From Antedon mediterranea (taxonomy: Eukaryota; Echinodermata; Crinoidea; Comatulida; Antedonidae): a stretch of 64,000 bases of DNA. Location: positions 8,313,001 to 8,377,000 of the forward strand of contig NC_092673.1 in assembly GCF_964355755.1 (NCBI RefSeq). The letters are read 5' to 3'. Position numbers and translations under genes: made by a program. Within the stretch, counting starts at the first letter, position 1. Each line of letters begins with the position of its first letter. A model generated the notes under the pieces. The model was not told the DNA's origin. It made no database searches and saw nothing but the letters and a program-made list of their open reading frames with translations. Below, in pieces: positions 1 through 13,391 of the stretch.

Positions 1-3000
1 AACACAATATTTGTAAATTTAGCTGATTATCGGAAAAATATTGTTAGTGAAATAAATTCATAAATAGTTTTAATATATTGTCATGTAAAATTAAATGTAT
101 TTGAACAAAACGATAATCTGTAATTTAACGGCAAAATCAACCAATGTCTTTTTTCCGAAATTGTACCCTAGAAAATCGTTAAAATAAAATATTTAGAAAA
201 ATTGAACAGTCCTGAATTTAAAATCCCTGTTAGAAAAATTAATAATCTACAGAATACGATATTAAGATACAAAATTCGGTGGTTGGGATGCAGCTCCGAC
301 TGTTCAAACTAAAGGTACCACTATTTGTTCCATCGAAAACTAGCGAAACCGCCATTTTGTAAACACATCGTCATCGTGTTTATGAATTTATTTATAGCGA
401 ACGATATACGCGATGTTTATAATTGTCCGGGTATAAGAATTCATATAAATAAATACATTCCAATACAACATATATTATTACTTGTTTATTTATCACAGTA
501 TACATTTTAGTTGAGGAATATTTATCATAACTATTATAATAGCTTTTATACGAGTCCGAGGCCTAGCCCTATTAGCGAGCGATTGTTCCAGCGGCGGAAA
601 GTCACTTAGTGACGTTGTGATCGGGCGCGTCGGGCCTAGCTAATATTAATAATATGACCTGAAATAAGCGGCTAACAAGAACTGTTATACTTGCTTACAA
701 TTGTTTTGTTATTGATGAACAAACAAGCAATTAGATTGAATAACAAATTATTTATTCATTTTTTTGGGGTAAAAACATGTACAAACTAGTACTGTATAAT
801 ATAAATTAATAGTAATATTAAACTATATGCAGTATTAATAAAATATAAAATAGGCCTAACATACAATAAATATTCAATTTTTAAGGTCTACCACATGACA
901 ATAACATAATTTACAGAGTATAGTGTAGTAGGTTTGCATTCAACATAAATATTTGTATTGTAATTCATCTAAATCCTCTGCAACATACATATATTTGTAA
1001 TTCAACATTTTGTTTTAAATAATTAAATTATAGTTTGGGTATGACAATGTCGGTAGGTACCGGTGTCATATTTTTATCCACTTCACTCTCAGTTTGAAGT
1101 CACAAAGACAAAGAACTCTGCATCATCAACGATTCCTGAAAGTGTCAGAAAAAATAATAAATATTATTTAAATGTCTGGTTGTATATATAATTATAATAT
1201 TATATGATGACATAAAAGTAAGGCAAATGGAAGCTGTATTTTATTAATTAATATTACAGTATTTGCTATTATTATTTATATAATCTAGCCCTACTAGTAG
1301 CCTAGCTAGCTAGGCATCTAATAATTGAGCCTAATAAATCAAATAATAAATGAAAAATAAAATAATAATATTATTTTATACTGATTGAAAAAAAGTATTT
1401 TTTGGGAGGGATCAGATCACCAGGCTAGGCCGGCCAGGACCAATATGATACTCGTAATCAGTACAACTTAACGACTATCGGATCAGCATCAACACAGTAC
1501 AACACACGTCTCGCTATCGCCTATACTGACACACGTGTCTCGCGTTGCCGAAACCACGCTCACAGCTAGAAAATGTACCTACCTTTCGAGGCCTGAGAAT
1601 ACACCAACAAATTTTGAACAGGATAGAAATATATCATACTCGATTAAACTAATATTATTCTTGATAAAACAATTGATTATAATTTTTTTAATTTGTTGGG
1701 ATGCACCTCCGACTATTCAGAAAATGGACAACAAAACAGTAGTCAAATCGTACATTTATAAATTTCACGAGTCCCGACTTCAGTCGCCGAATGTATTGTA
1801 TTAGCTTTGGTTTCTTTGAAGGAAACCGATTGGTTATTCAATTATACTTATTAGGAAATGCTTTTACCATAATAGGTAATGTTGGGCGGTTCTTAAATAG
1901 TCATGAGAGCTTAAAATAAAACAGCACTTATTTGCTAGGCGACGAAAAATCGTGGTTTCAGTTTTCAACGATAGGTGGCGCTTCAAAATCGTCAATGCGG
2001 AAGTAAGTCGATTTTACACGATTTAACGGTCAAAACGCGAAGTGGCTTTCCCACTGTAAAACAAGCATGAATGATGATATTGTACTACTACTAGCAAGAA
2101 GATGATTAGAGACTGGATAGTGAGAAAACCTGGCAATCAATGAAATCCCCAGGGACACATTAGCATTCATAATTATTCATGTACTTTCATGCATATTCAA
2201 TTCACACCTTTGCATTCTGTGTAAATCTGATAGTGATGCAGCAGACACATGAAAATAGATTTCTTTGCATTGCATATCAGTGAGTGAATCCTCCAACAAT
2301 ACAATAATAAAGGGTTACTGAATTGTAAATTTATATTTAGATACAGTACCCAAAATAAAACTGGAATTTTAATGAGACTGATTAATAGTTTACAGTACTG
2401 TACATTTTAAATATTATTAAATGCAAAAAAATATGTACGGTCAAGTAGTTTCAAGTAGATAGTTTAGCATAAATGATCAGTCTGAGGAGATGGTGCTTGT
2501 TCAACTGCAATTATGTAAATGAACAGTAGCTCTGTATTCTCAACATTCTTGCAGAGAGCTTATCAATATTTAGTATTAACAATTTTATAAGTTTGGTTGA
2601 AATCATCTCTTTCCTTTATGATAATGTACAGTAGGCATGTTCAATGCTTTCAGTCTTTCTTATAACTGGCTTCTCAATTCAGTGACAAAACTTGTTAGCT
2701 CTCTGCTGAACATTTTCCAAACGATTTAATAAAATTGTTATCCTTCCTGATATAGGAGATCCATGCACTTCCTCCACATTTCATCTTGAATCAAATCATT
2801 TTAGATGTACAGTATGGCTGGAGGAAATTATTTTATGACTACAGGTATGCCATTTTAATTTCACATTATAGTTATCAACTTTGACCAAAAATTAGAAGGG
2901 AAACAATTTATAAACCTGAAAAAACTGCAATACTGAACAATAGGCTCGAAGCTACATGCGTAAATATAGTACAGTACTGTAGCAGTCGGCTTCATGAAAA

Positions 3001-3420
3001 TGGTGGTCGGAAATTCCAAGTGTTGGACGGGGCCGACCATTGCCGACAGACATCCCATATCTTTACCTCATTATCATGTAATAATCATCAAACACCATTC
3101 ATCATCTTGACACTTTTATTGTAAAGTAAGGTTGCTAAAATCAAATGTCCCTGAAACATTGTGGTTTTTTTTTTCTTTAATTTCTTCTGAATCCTAACTG
3201 TTATATTTTTTTATTGTTGGAATGACATTATATTATCACACAAAATAGGGTACAGTATTGCTAAACATCGCAAACCTCGCACTAAGCCCAAAAAAAGACT
3301 GCGCAACGTTCCTTTAAACCACTTAATATTATATTAGATCACAATTAGAACTATATAAATAAGGTTTGCGCAGTTTTTAACTCCAGTATGCAGTCTCAAC
3401 AGAAAATTGTGCAAACTTAC
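1..3420. other. SCAI intron 3 (partial), no further gene seen
   Basis: This is the intron downstream of SCAI exon 3; the gene runs leftward. I looked on the minus strand for the next expected SCAI exon, which follows the residues GQLYYHYY in the family, and did not find it, so it should lie left of the window. A roughly 30-bp sequence (tgggatgcagctccgact at about 285, with one mismatch at about 1697) is repeated in direct orientation. Otherwise the stretch is AT-rich with TAGGCCTA-type palindromes and no supportable gene. Confidence 0.5.
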
Positions 3421-6400
3421 TAATAATGGTAGTAAAGCTGTCCAATTTTGGATGCCACTTCTCCAATTTGCCATCGCTTTAATCCATAATGGGTATCCAG
3501 GGTAATCCTAACGAGAAAAAAAAGGTTTTCTTATTTACATTCTTTTTGTTTAACTCTGTATCAGTATAACGGATGAGGCTATCAGTACCGTTACAGTAAA
3601 CTGAGTGTAATAAAAACTATCTGCATGGACTAAATAAATGTACTGTATGCATAAAATTGATTAATCTTAATCTATTTTATTGTTTTTACACTATATACAG
3701 TCATCTGTATCGATAGAAAACTTTACACTATAAACTAGACTCATGATCAATCGTGTCAATAGAAATATTAAATAACATGCACTCACAGGTTGACTGTAAA
3801 CAAGCCAGGCCTAAAACCAATTTCATTGGCCATTTGTGAAACAAACTGTGCCACATATTGTCAATAAAAATAACTTGTCCATAATCAATACAAACCTATG
3901 TTGTTGTTGAAACTTCCACAATTTAGTGTACACATCAAATGTTCTGCAAAAGTATGACTGCCATTGTTTGTGCCCATACTGAGGAAGATCTCTGAAACAA
4001 TTTAAAACAATGGAATTGATTACATTTTTAACACATCGGCTGTGTTGGTTTGACAGAATTTGTTTAATGCTAATTACTTTTTTAGATTGCAGGGTTAGCA
4101 ATCAAATTCGCATATTTTTCTGAGGACTCTTGGAAGATTCTGCCCTCAAACCTTTTAAAAGGTATTTGAACTATCATTTTGATATTTCTAAAGTTACTAA
4201 AAAGCAAATTGTTGTTTGTTGGTCCCGAGTTCCAAACTATCGATGACAATGTATTTCTTTCTTTACCTTTATTTTCCTTTTATTGACCATCCCTTTTTTC
4301 CGTTAAGTACGGAAAATATCTATACCAGACTAGCTTCACAAAGAACCAGTGATATTCTCGTTCTGGTATTTAGTATGGCGAGCATCGTAGATACGCTGTT
4401 AAATATCGGTTGCATTTGAAATCGATCGGATTTTATTTTGGTCACGCTAAATGTTATTATGAATATGTTCCTATTATATACCTTTGTGTTTTCATTTTAT
4501 TTTACAGGTTTCAAAGTAATAATGTACTTTTTGAAAATCATTAATAAAAAGTTTCTTATTTGGCAATTCTAAAAAGATTAGCACTGATTTAAAATTAGTT
4601 ACCAGAGCCTGCCTAATTACTTATTTTTAAACCACAATTACGAATCTTCCTATGATGTCTACAAGTGGATACCACCAGCTCATATATTGCTTTATAGTAG
4701 TTTTTTTAAGATAATAAATATTTGAATATAAATGAGTGGGCACCTCCCGTATGCGGCCACCTCCCTTATTAATGGCTGCACTTAGTTAGTTATTATTCAA
4801 TATCCTTTATTAAAATACATAAAAAAATAAACAATGGCCACTTAATTAATAATAATTCGTTAAATACAAGGACTGATGTACCAAACGGCGGTAACTGTGC
4901 ACCAGTTTGCGGTACCCAATTTACGGTAATGCTCTCAATTGATACGCCGCTCGAGTTTGGTCACGTGACTGAAAATGTTCAACTTTTAAATGTAAACATG
5001 ATCGTACAGTTAGTGTTTAAAAGCATAAATAAAAATGCAAACAATTCATATTTAATAGTAATTATTTTTTATTAATGTTTACATGTACATATTTAATGCG
5101 ACAATAATGAAAAAATATTAATTAAAAACCAACCTATCGCTAATTGGATCAGGCCACAAGGCTGGTCCAATTAGCGCCTTTTTTCTTCTTCATCCCATAA
5201 TAGTAAGACAATCGTACAATGGACTAGTCCATGAGGTATTTTATTTATTGAGGTGTACTAAATTGTGAAATGCAGTTTGTAGGCATGGAATAATTTCGCC
5301 AGTGTAGCATAGCAAAAAGCTATACAAAACAACCTTTTTGCTACACATTTCTACAATTGTGTAGCAAAAAATACAATACAAAACTATGTTTCTTGACTAA
5401 AAAATCAGTCTGATTAGCAATTTTGCTAAACAAAATTTTCAAATGAAATTTTTCCCTGGTAGGTACTGTATATCACGTCACCATGTGACTTACCATACCT
5501 ACATGAAAGTGGAGGGTACCCCTTTCTTCAGTTCACGTTGAAGACATGAAATTTTCAACATGGGGGTCAAGAGGTCATTCATTGTTTTGATGGCTAGCGA
5601 TGAAATAGCTTAGGAATTATAAAATAAACGATTGTAACTTTGAAAGAATATATTGAAGGTACTAATAACATAAAAAATAAATAATAGTTGTGAATAAATA
5701 ATAAATTAGCCTACTACATTAATTAATAAATGAATTAACCGCTAATTGGGACAAACTGCTAGGCCTAATTATGGTTTACGATGACATCGGTCGCGTTTGA
5801 AATCGGTCGCGATGAAATCAACTTCCGGTATTTTGTAAGGTGCGCCGCTAGAGCTATACGTTTGAAATCGGTCGCGCTATTTTGTATGGAGCGAGATGCA
5901 TGCTAGCGGGATTTACATTTTCTTCGTTTATATAGTCTAGATTTAATTGATATGTTTTAGGAACTAGATTATTTATGTGGATATTTTTTATTTTGGTTAC
6001 CGGTAATAATATTTATTATCAATCATTTTTTTTTTATTTCACAGGTCTCGGAGAAGGACTGTGTCTTTTTAAAACGGCTATTTCTAAACACGTTTAAATA
6101 TTTTATTAGGCATATAATAATTTACCTCTATTTTATTATGTATACTGTAATTAATATATTATACTGTATAGAGAATATACGTCTGTGTCTTTTAATAATA
6201 TTGTGCAAACAATTACGTAAAAGAGAATAATTTATTCAAAAACAATAAATGTTACAATGTATAGCCCGTAAAGCCAGCGTATCCATTTTTATACTTATGC
6301 ATAATGTGGCAGATATATCATATCTATATATTGGACCACCTTATTTTAATTTCTATTTTATTTATGTCCGTACGTTATGTAGGATTAAGTATAGGCCTAT

Positions 6401-9206
6401 ATAATGATTATTGTTAAAGGAAAATCACGTGTATATTTTTAATTCTAATGTTTAGGCCTAAAATAGTTTCTAGTAAAAATGATTATTATATGCGGATCGT
6501 TAAAAGACGAGTTACTGAAATAAACCCCGAAATAGGCCATATCGTGGATGCGCCTTCTATGATCGTGAAGACGACGTTACCTGCACGTCATTTTGCTGAC
6601 GGGGATTCCCTTTAAAAAAAACACGCACTATAGTGTGTAAAATCATGGACAAAACACGTACGATCGTTGTCCATGGCCATGTAAAGATGACGTATAGGTC
6701 TATTACTAATAACCATACGTTTGAAACATCTATAGGCCTGCACGTGTTTTTGTGAAACATAGTTCCATGGTGAAACGATGTAATTGTATATAATTTACGT
6801 ATATACGTCGGCGATACTATAGTTTTATTTCAATATTTCTTCATTTATAGTAATCACTTTAATGTAAATAATTAAGTACCACTCAGTGTCTCACATCCGT
6901 ACGCCGTTCGTAAATCTAAATGTTTAAATATCAGCGCAAGATTACCCCCGAGATTACCTCTTTGAGAATCGTGCCCACCTTTTAATATCCATCCATTATT
7001 ATTCTCACATCTGGGCCTATCATTGTACAGCATACTGCATAGTCCTACTGTATAGGCCCGGTAGATTGATTTTTAACGGCATATTATTTTATTAGTATTA
7101 TCCTTAAACCATGCTCACGTAAGAGTGGCGGATAACGAACGTAAAAATCATCGTCATACATCATCTTCCTTTATTGCATAAACCTCATTGAGCTGGTATC
7201 CACTTGCAGGTATAGAACTAGTTTCTAACTGTGATTAAAAAATATGCAATAGGCGCGTCTACTTGTTTAATATTAAATTATTTCAACATTATTAAAACTT
7301 TAAACAGTGGCATGCTAATCTTTTCAACAAACTTAAACAATATTCAATAACACTTTTAAAAACGATTTTCTAAACGAACACATTACAATTTATTCATTGA
7401 CACCTGTAAGATAAAATGAAATCACAAATTATTTATAAATAATGAGATAAATATTTATATTTACTGTACTAAAAAAATAATAACGATCGAGGTAAAAAAA
7501 TTGTTAATAGTGTAACAAAAATCCGCTCTCGGGTTCGTTCCCTTTGAGGAAGGGTCTGCGGTACCACGGTACACACGAATGAAACAAACAAATCAATTAC
7601 AATTTTTGGAGTGACCTCTTTTATTCTTCTTTGATTCCAAATTATTGGTAACAACCGATTATAATAATTAATTAGATTAGTTCTGCTAATTACGCCGGAC
7701 TTGAAACAACAGCGTAACCACCAGTAATGACGTAACCTCCAATAGTAGCGTAACCACCAACAATGGCGTAACCCCTTACGGCAACGTAACCACCAACAAT
7801 GGTGTAACCTCCACAGCAACGTAACCACCAACAACGGTGTAACCTCCAATGGCAACGTAACCACCAACAACGGTATAACCTCCACAGAAACGTAACCACC
7901 AACAATGGTGTAACCTCCACAGCAACGTAACCACCAACAATGGTGTAACCTCCACAGCAACGTAACCACCAACAACGGTGTAACCTCCAACGGCAACGTA
8001 ACCACCAACAATGGCGTAACCACGTACCGGCTAACAGGGTAACCACCAGTAGTCTTAACCACTGGCTAATAGGTGTACCCACCAGCAAAGCAGTATCACA
8101 ACCACAGGGTGTACCACGGGCTAACTGTATCTCAATCAGTAACACAACCAGTAGGTGCAACCTCCGGCTCAGCAATGTCTCAAATAGTGATAAAACCAGT
8201 ACAGTAGGTGCAACCTCCAGCTCACTATGTCTCAAATAGTGATACAACCAGTAGGTGCAACCTCCGGCTCACTATGTCTCCAACAGTAGCACAAGCGGTA
8301 GGCTGTACCCTCCGGCTAACTTTACTTGCTGTGTCTTAACTCTCCTTTTATTATTCAACTCTAATTTTCTCTTTCTTTTCTCTAATCTTCTCTACACTTT
8401 GTTTTCCAATTTCTCTAATGTCCCTACTTATTTAACACGTCTTCTCCCTGCTTCTCCGCTTTTCCTCTCTGCCCTTTTTCTCACGTCCGTTCTCTGCTTC
8501 TCCTCCTGCCTAACTCTGCCTCCATCTGCCGCCCTCTATCTTTTCCTTCTACCCAAAAATCATTACATTAGTATTAGAAATTCTATATTCAAATTTAACC
8601 ATACAAAATACCGGAAGTTGATTTTATCGCGACCGATTTCAAACGCGACCGATTTCAGACGCGACCGATTTCATCTGACACCCTAATTATTGGTACATCT
8701 ACCCTAACCTTTTGAATTAAATCTTAATTTATGGAAGAAAAGCATGTTGACACTAAAGCACTAGGAATGAAATATGGCACATTATTTTATATAAAACAAA
8801 AGACTATCGGGCCCAACGCTAAGACGATCGGGGCCAACTGGTAAGACGATCGGGCCAACGTAGTTCTGAAAATACTGGACGATCGGGACCAACTGGTAAG
8901 ACGATCTGGCCCAACACAAAAGACGATCGGGACTGCAAAATGTGGGCCCGATCGTCCGTGGTCCGATCGTCTGTTCCCCTTATCCTATAATTATTAGGCC
9001 TAGGCCTAGGCTCTATAGCTATAGGGCCTCGCAGCTAGTAGGCCTACTAGGCCCTACCTCTAGGCCTAGTAGTAGGCGGCTAGGAGGCTACCACGGCAAG
9101 AATCTTACCTTAATCCATTAAATAATTGTTTAGACTTTTCAAGCAAATAACTAAATTCCTGTACAACTTTGCGTTCTTCTTCGGTAATTCCATTGTCTCC
9201 TTCCAT
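3421..9206 (-). CDS. SCAI: SCAI, suppressor of cancer cell invasion (5' part, three coding exons)
   Basis: SCAI is a conserved nuclear protein that in vertebrates binds MRTF-A/SRF and represses its targets, and takes part in double-strand break repair. Coding exons on the minus strand are 9109-9206 (start codon 9206-9204), 3896-3991 and 3421-3507, giving the first 93 residues. All borders are GT/AG and the phases join exactly: a split Arg codon joins exons 1-2 and another joins exons 2-3. Exon 1 gives EEERKVVQEFSYLLEKSKQ, matching the vertebrate segment before LFNGLRDLPQYG. Exon 2 contains DLPQYGHKQWQSYF and TFDVYTKLWKFQQQHR; exon 3 contains YGLKRWQIGEVASKIGQLYY. These are nearly invariant in the family. 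The protein starts about 50 residues shorter than human SCAI, so an extra upstream exon is possible. The remaining exons lie beyond position 1. Intron 1 is 5.1 kb and carries a transposon. Confidence 0.93.
7700..8040. repeat. minisatellite, 35-36 bp unit made of two about 18-bp halves
   Basis: About nine tandem copies alternate two related halves, gtaaccaccaacaatgg and tgtaacctccacagcaac. Neighbouring units differ by a few bases and by 1 bp in length. The long minus-strand reading frames across it (Gly/Tyr/Val or Trp/Leu rich) follow from the repeat. Because the unit is not a multiple of three the frame rotates, which argues against a coding role. Confidence 0.85.
8041..8320. repeat. degenerate minisatellite, unit about 50 bp
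   Basis: At least four imperfect copies contain ccagtaggtgcaacctcc followed by ggctcactatgtctc and caaatagtgata. It directly abuts the 35-bp minisatellite and shares the gta-ac-c-cc flavour, so the two arrays may have a common origin. It lies inside the 2.9-kb inverted-repeat element. Confidence 0.7.
8806..8980. repeat. short tandem array of GACGATCGGG-type units
   Basis: Five or more copies of gacgatcgggnccaac(t/g)ggtaa appear in direct orientation, and the last part (about 8943-8975) carries the same motif inverted (gggcccgatcgtccg). The array has a higher GC content than its surroundings. No function can be assigned. Confidence 0.6.
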
Positions 9207-9520
9207 GTTACAAAACACACTTTTTATCAGGCAATCATTACACAAAACAAGGCAACTATGTTAAACAGGTGTCATCAAACACAACCCTTTCTCTGCTGTT
9301 GTTGCAATGGGAAGCTAACGCGCTCGCTCAAAGATGGCTAGAGATTGAGAGAGAGGGGACCGTCGACCTAGGTCTTTTTTTTCGCGATGCGTTTTTATAA
9401 AGCAGGCCCTCAGTGTCAGTGGAAGTTTTTGCTTGAACAAAAATAGATGGCTCTCTCTTTGAAATGTTGAGTTGGAAACATGTTGAGTTGTGGACATAAT
9501 CGAATAGTATTGCATTTAAA
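9207..9520 (-). promoter_or_regulatory. presumed 5' UTR/promoter region of SCAI
   Basis: This is the segment directly upstream of the SCAI start codon on the minus strand. It is more GC- and CpG-rich than its surroundings (gctaacgcgctcgctc, ggggaccgtcgacctagg, ttcgcgatgcg), as often seen at promoters of widely expressed genes. No TATA box stands out. A transcription start cannot be placed from sequence alone. Confidence 0.35.
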
Positions 9521-10139
9521 AAAGACGGATTCTACCTGAATTATTAACTACATATTTATTATTTAACGAGTGTGAGCTATCCTCCATTATTTTATTAACT
9601 TGGCTAATAACATCACGCCTGTACATTACATCAATAACTTTGACATTTCTACCTATTACTTTATTTGCAGTTTTCATTATACGGTCAAGTTTCTTTCTTT
9701 TTGTTGTTGTTTTTTAAACAGAACACGGACAGTACATATTGTAGTTAAATTTGGTTTATTCAATAATATTTTCTATTAATACTTGAAAATTTAATATTTG
9801 AAATTTGATGCTTACATTATTACACAACGTCCATTAAATACTAAAACATATTTACAAATACTTAACATAGTAAAACAATTACTTAGTCCAGACCACTTTC
9901 TATAAAATTCGTATTGGTTTTCCCAGAAAAATGGCAAACAGTGTTCCAAACTTCTATATTATTATATATACTTTAAGTTCCCGTTGCAACTTAGTTACTT
10001 TTGGGTTCTTATTACACATTTTTGCTTTGTATAGGCTATAAAATTTAATAACGATTAAAATATCATTTTCTAATTTAAGTCAGGCTATTGTACCATGCAG
10101 ACACAATTAAATGCACTGTTTACAAGATACTCATATTAC
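9521..10139. other. intergenic, nothing recognised
   Basis: AT-rich sequence between the SCAI upstream region and a LINE remnant. Short simple-sequence runs only; no exon, RNA gene or repeat boundary that I can support. Confidence 0.4.
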
Positions 10140-10740
10140 CGAAGATATGACTAAACAAGTATCAAACGAGTGGGATGGAGAATGCTTCTTTAGTTATGGT
10201 AATCAAATTCTAGAGGGTCATTGTTTTATTAAGAAAGAACTTTATTCTTCATAATAAGCAAAATGACAATGCTCTAGATATTAAAATATCAGATACTAGA
10301 TTAACCCTTATTTCAATAATATGAACCAAATGTGGGTTCATATTAGTTTTATAAGATCATAGATGAATACAATAACGATAATATCCTTTGTGCAGATTGG
10401 AACATTGTTTTAGATCAAGATCTTGATACCCATTATTATTTGCATACAGTATAAACATTCTATCTAATAAACTGCTATTTGATATGATGAATGATAATGA
10501 TATTTTTTTATCACTGGCGAATACATAATTCAGATTCTAAAACTTTTACATGGAGTAAAATTAATCCTTAAAATCCCGGTTGGATTTTTGTGGTGACAGT
10601 GACTTTGAAAATAAAGATAATGTTATTAATATTAAAATTCAAAATTCATTAGCACATAGTGTAAGTAACTCCCAATATTGACCAACAAACAGCTTTGACT
10701 TTGGAAGAGCCACTTAAATTATGATGCCTTATTAAATTCG
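10140..10740 (+). mobile_element. decayed Tx1/L1-type LINE endonuclease fragment
   Basis: In broken plus-strand frames the translation gives NNDNILCADWNIVLDQDLDT near 10360-10420. This resembles the GDWN(L/I)VL-(x)-LD motif of the apurinic-type endonuclease of Tx1/L1 LINEs; further pieces downstream (LLFDMMNDNDIF, then a Phe-Thr-Trp-like block) follow the family order. Several stops and frameshifts are present, so it is a dead fragment. The clade is judged from motif memory only. Confidence 0.55.
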
Positions 10741-12247
10741 CAAAAGCAGTTTCGATGTATTCCTTATTGTAATTTCTATTCCGCGGAGATGTCTGGTTTC
10801 ATCTGTAGGCCTACGATTCTTATCTGAAGATATAAATCTAAAAACAGATACGTCTGATACGTAATGCTTGACTGTATACGGTATGTTTTCACCCTCACCT
10901 TTTGGCCCTTCGCCACTTTCAAAATGTGTAACCAAGCCAAAAATGATTGTTTGACCACCCTAAACTAATTTCTGAAGTCAAATTCTCTCACTTAACACTC
11001 AAAGTGCATACGAAAGTTGATCTAGCTACTTAGAGTATGAGGTTAGAACAAAAAAACACGTGGTAGCTGCTTGTGGATGGTAACTATACCGTTGACATTG
11101 AGGTCCCTTATAATTTAAATATTAAATTTCTAGATTTTTTTAAAAATGTATTTGTACGATTTGAAAAATGTATGCAATATGAAATTTCGAAGATTTCTTT
11201 CCGCAAATAAAAATTCTCGATTCAAATGTATTTTCAGTATTTGATAAAAGCCAGAGCTCATATAAATCTGTTACGCAATTATTTATAAAAAATGCAAGTT
11301 AATGAATAAAATTCCGCAAAGATTTCCTACCGCAATTTTAAATTGCACACGGTTTTGCAGATTCAAATTGCGCAACGAAATATTTGCGCTATTTGAAATT
11401 GCGCGTAACATTTACATTCACAAATATTCATCCCAATACCATGCCTAATCTATATTATTTCCCTGCTACTATTTAAACTGGTTTTTGTTAAATGGTTAGG
11501 TAAGTCAAAATATGCAGAGGCTGACTGGGTAAATAGGAATACATAAATCGTACAGGTTACTAAAAAAGAAATAGAATATACAAGGCATATGTGATAGCAG
11601 ATGTTATTTTAGTTAAGTGTCATTGACATTGTACAAATCAAAACAATCTGGCAGTTAACTGAAATCCATACACAAGACATGTTGAAAATTAATTCAAATT
11701 TATAAGAATAAGAACATACAAGACCAAATTGTGCATTTAAAAGAACATGAGACGACATAAAGGAAAATATTGTTTTTATGAAGAAAAAGACATAAGACAT
11801 TCCTATGTGTTAACCTATTATACAAAATAATCAATAAAATATTCCAATAAAAAATATTTCGAAAAATAATAATCAAATATAGGTACCGGCATAACCAGTG
11901 CATAACTTGAATCAAGTACCCACGTTATCCATTACAGCAGTAAACATTTGACACTGTTGATGCATGGTTAACGCTAACCACAACATGGCATCCATCACTA
12001 ATAAGCAACGTTGTAATTGATTTTTTCATTAAAGTCTTCAGCCTGTAGAGACCAAACTGTAGTTTTTTCTCTTTTTTTAGGACTCAACGTATATTTTAAC
12101 TCTACTTTACAGGAAGTGTAGACGATGGTTCTCGGAATGATAATGTTCTCCTTATACATTTTCTGTCGGTTACCATTATTGAAAATGCTTGACATTCGTA
12201 AAACTAAACTACTTTGTTTCACAGTGTTTTAGATGATTAATAACATT
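10741..12247. other. intergenic, nothing recognised
   Basis: AT-rich stretch between two LINE fragments. The short reading frames on the minus strand (for example at 11.6-11.9 kb and 12.0-12.2 kb) are Phe/Ile/Leu rich without family motifs and look like chance frames. Confidence 0.4.
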
Positions 12248-12960
12248 TTAAAGTATAGTTTTTATTGTTTGGTAGGGCCCTTTGGCATTCCAGATCTTAG
12301 GTCCTTCACGTCTAAAAACAGGAAATAAATTCTCACAGTTTCTAGTTGGATATTTATGTATTAATGAATGACTATGAAAAAAGGAGTGGAAAATATTGGG
12401 AGGTTTGCCTGCATTGTATTGGAACATAAAAGTAGCAATATTTTTATTACGAATTTGAAAAATATCCAAGGTTTTGGCAAATTTCAACAAGGCTGCAAAA
12501 GAATAGTTTACTTTGTAGACAGATCTGATAGCCTTCTTTTGAAGGATGTGTAGACGGGTAAGATTAGAGGAAGAATAGGAAGAGGAACCGCATATCAAGA
12601 TAGCATAGTTAATATGTGGAAGAAGAGATTTGTATATGTTTAAAAGTGTATTGGTTGTTGAGGGTTACAGCAGAGACTTTGAAAGCAAGACAGTTAATAT
12701 GGGAGTTAATAGAAAGATTTTTATCGATTAAAACGCCAAGAAATTTAGTTTCAAAAATTCTTTCGATTTGTCGATATGTATCGTTAGGCTTCTGGCCTTG
12801 AATATTATAGGTTTAGTTTTATGGAAGTTTATTTGCCTTCAACCAACTTGATATGATTGATCAGTTCATTGTTTAGAATATTAAAATCACACTCAATATT
12901 CTTGTGGTTGATAAATCATCTTAAGTTATTAATATAATATAAGAGAAACGGATAGAATAT
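12248..12960 (-). mobile_element. LINE reverse transcriptase 3' fragment (Jockey/CR1-like)
   Basis: The longest frame (12248-12598, minus) reads like the end of a LINE ORF2: LTRLHILQKKAIRSVYKV, a spacer ending KYPTRNCENLFPVFRREGPKIWN. These match the terminal region that follows the RT domain in Jockey/CR1-type LINEs. Upstream (12600-12830) the same strand gives fragments around FLGVLIDKNLSINSHI in other frames. Stops and frameshifts show it is inactive. Confidence 0.75.
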
Positions 12961-13391
12961 AATACTATGATTGATACAGTAAAATTCCGTTAACAAGTCA
13001 ATAAAAACACCTATACTACAGTAGGTTGAACTCTTTATTTTAGATAGTAGTGTTACGATCACTTTTGGCCTAAGTCGAAAGACCTAAAATACAACAATGA
13101 GGTTAGGAACAAAACAATATAGCCAACACACAAAGTACTATGCAGGAAGCACGAGCTCCATTTAATTTCATTTCCAAACTTTAGTGTGCATTACAACACA
13201 ACTATACCGTTATAAACAATACGAAGAATATCGAGTGGTGGTTAGCCTAGGCACTCTTTTCAGGGAGCTCCCTGCACGTACAGTCCAATCGCAAAGTGTT
13301 CATTCTCAATAATTGTCCTAGCGTCCTGGCTCTCTTCATTATCAAGTATTGATCACAATCTTAGAGTTCACTGCAACCAACTTTACTCCCA
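12961..13391. other. intergenic, nothing recognised
   Basis: No exon or element boundary that I can support between the LINE fragment and the repeat starting near 13392. Confidence 0.35.

Larger units (their letters stand above)
5773..8683. mobile_element. 2.9-kb terminal-inverted-repeat DNA element in SCAI intron 1
   Basis: The left end (about 5773-5840) and the right end (about 8606-8683) are inverted copies sharing the motif gaaatcggtcgcg, present twice at the left and three times at the right, followed by atcaacttccggtatttt. The 7-bp sequence taattat sits immediately outside both ends (5766-5772 and 8684-8690), as expected of a target-site duplication; hAT elements usually make 8 bp, so this is close but not proof of the class. 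The interior has no recognisable transposase and carries two minisatellites, so it appears non-autonomous. Confidence 0.7.

Noticed and set aside
7469-8247. Long minus-strand frames giving Gly/Tyr/Val-rich or Trp/Leu-rich repeat proteins
   Set aside because: They arise from a 35-36 bp minisatellite; the unit is not a multiple of three, so the frame changes along the array and no stable product is encoded.
12368-12801. Plus-strand frames at 12.4-12.8 kb
   Set aside because: They are antisense shadows of the LINE reverse transcriptase fragment on the minus strand.
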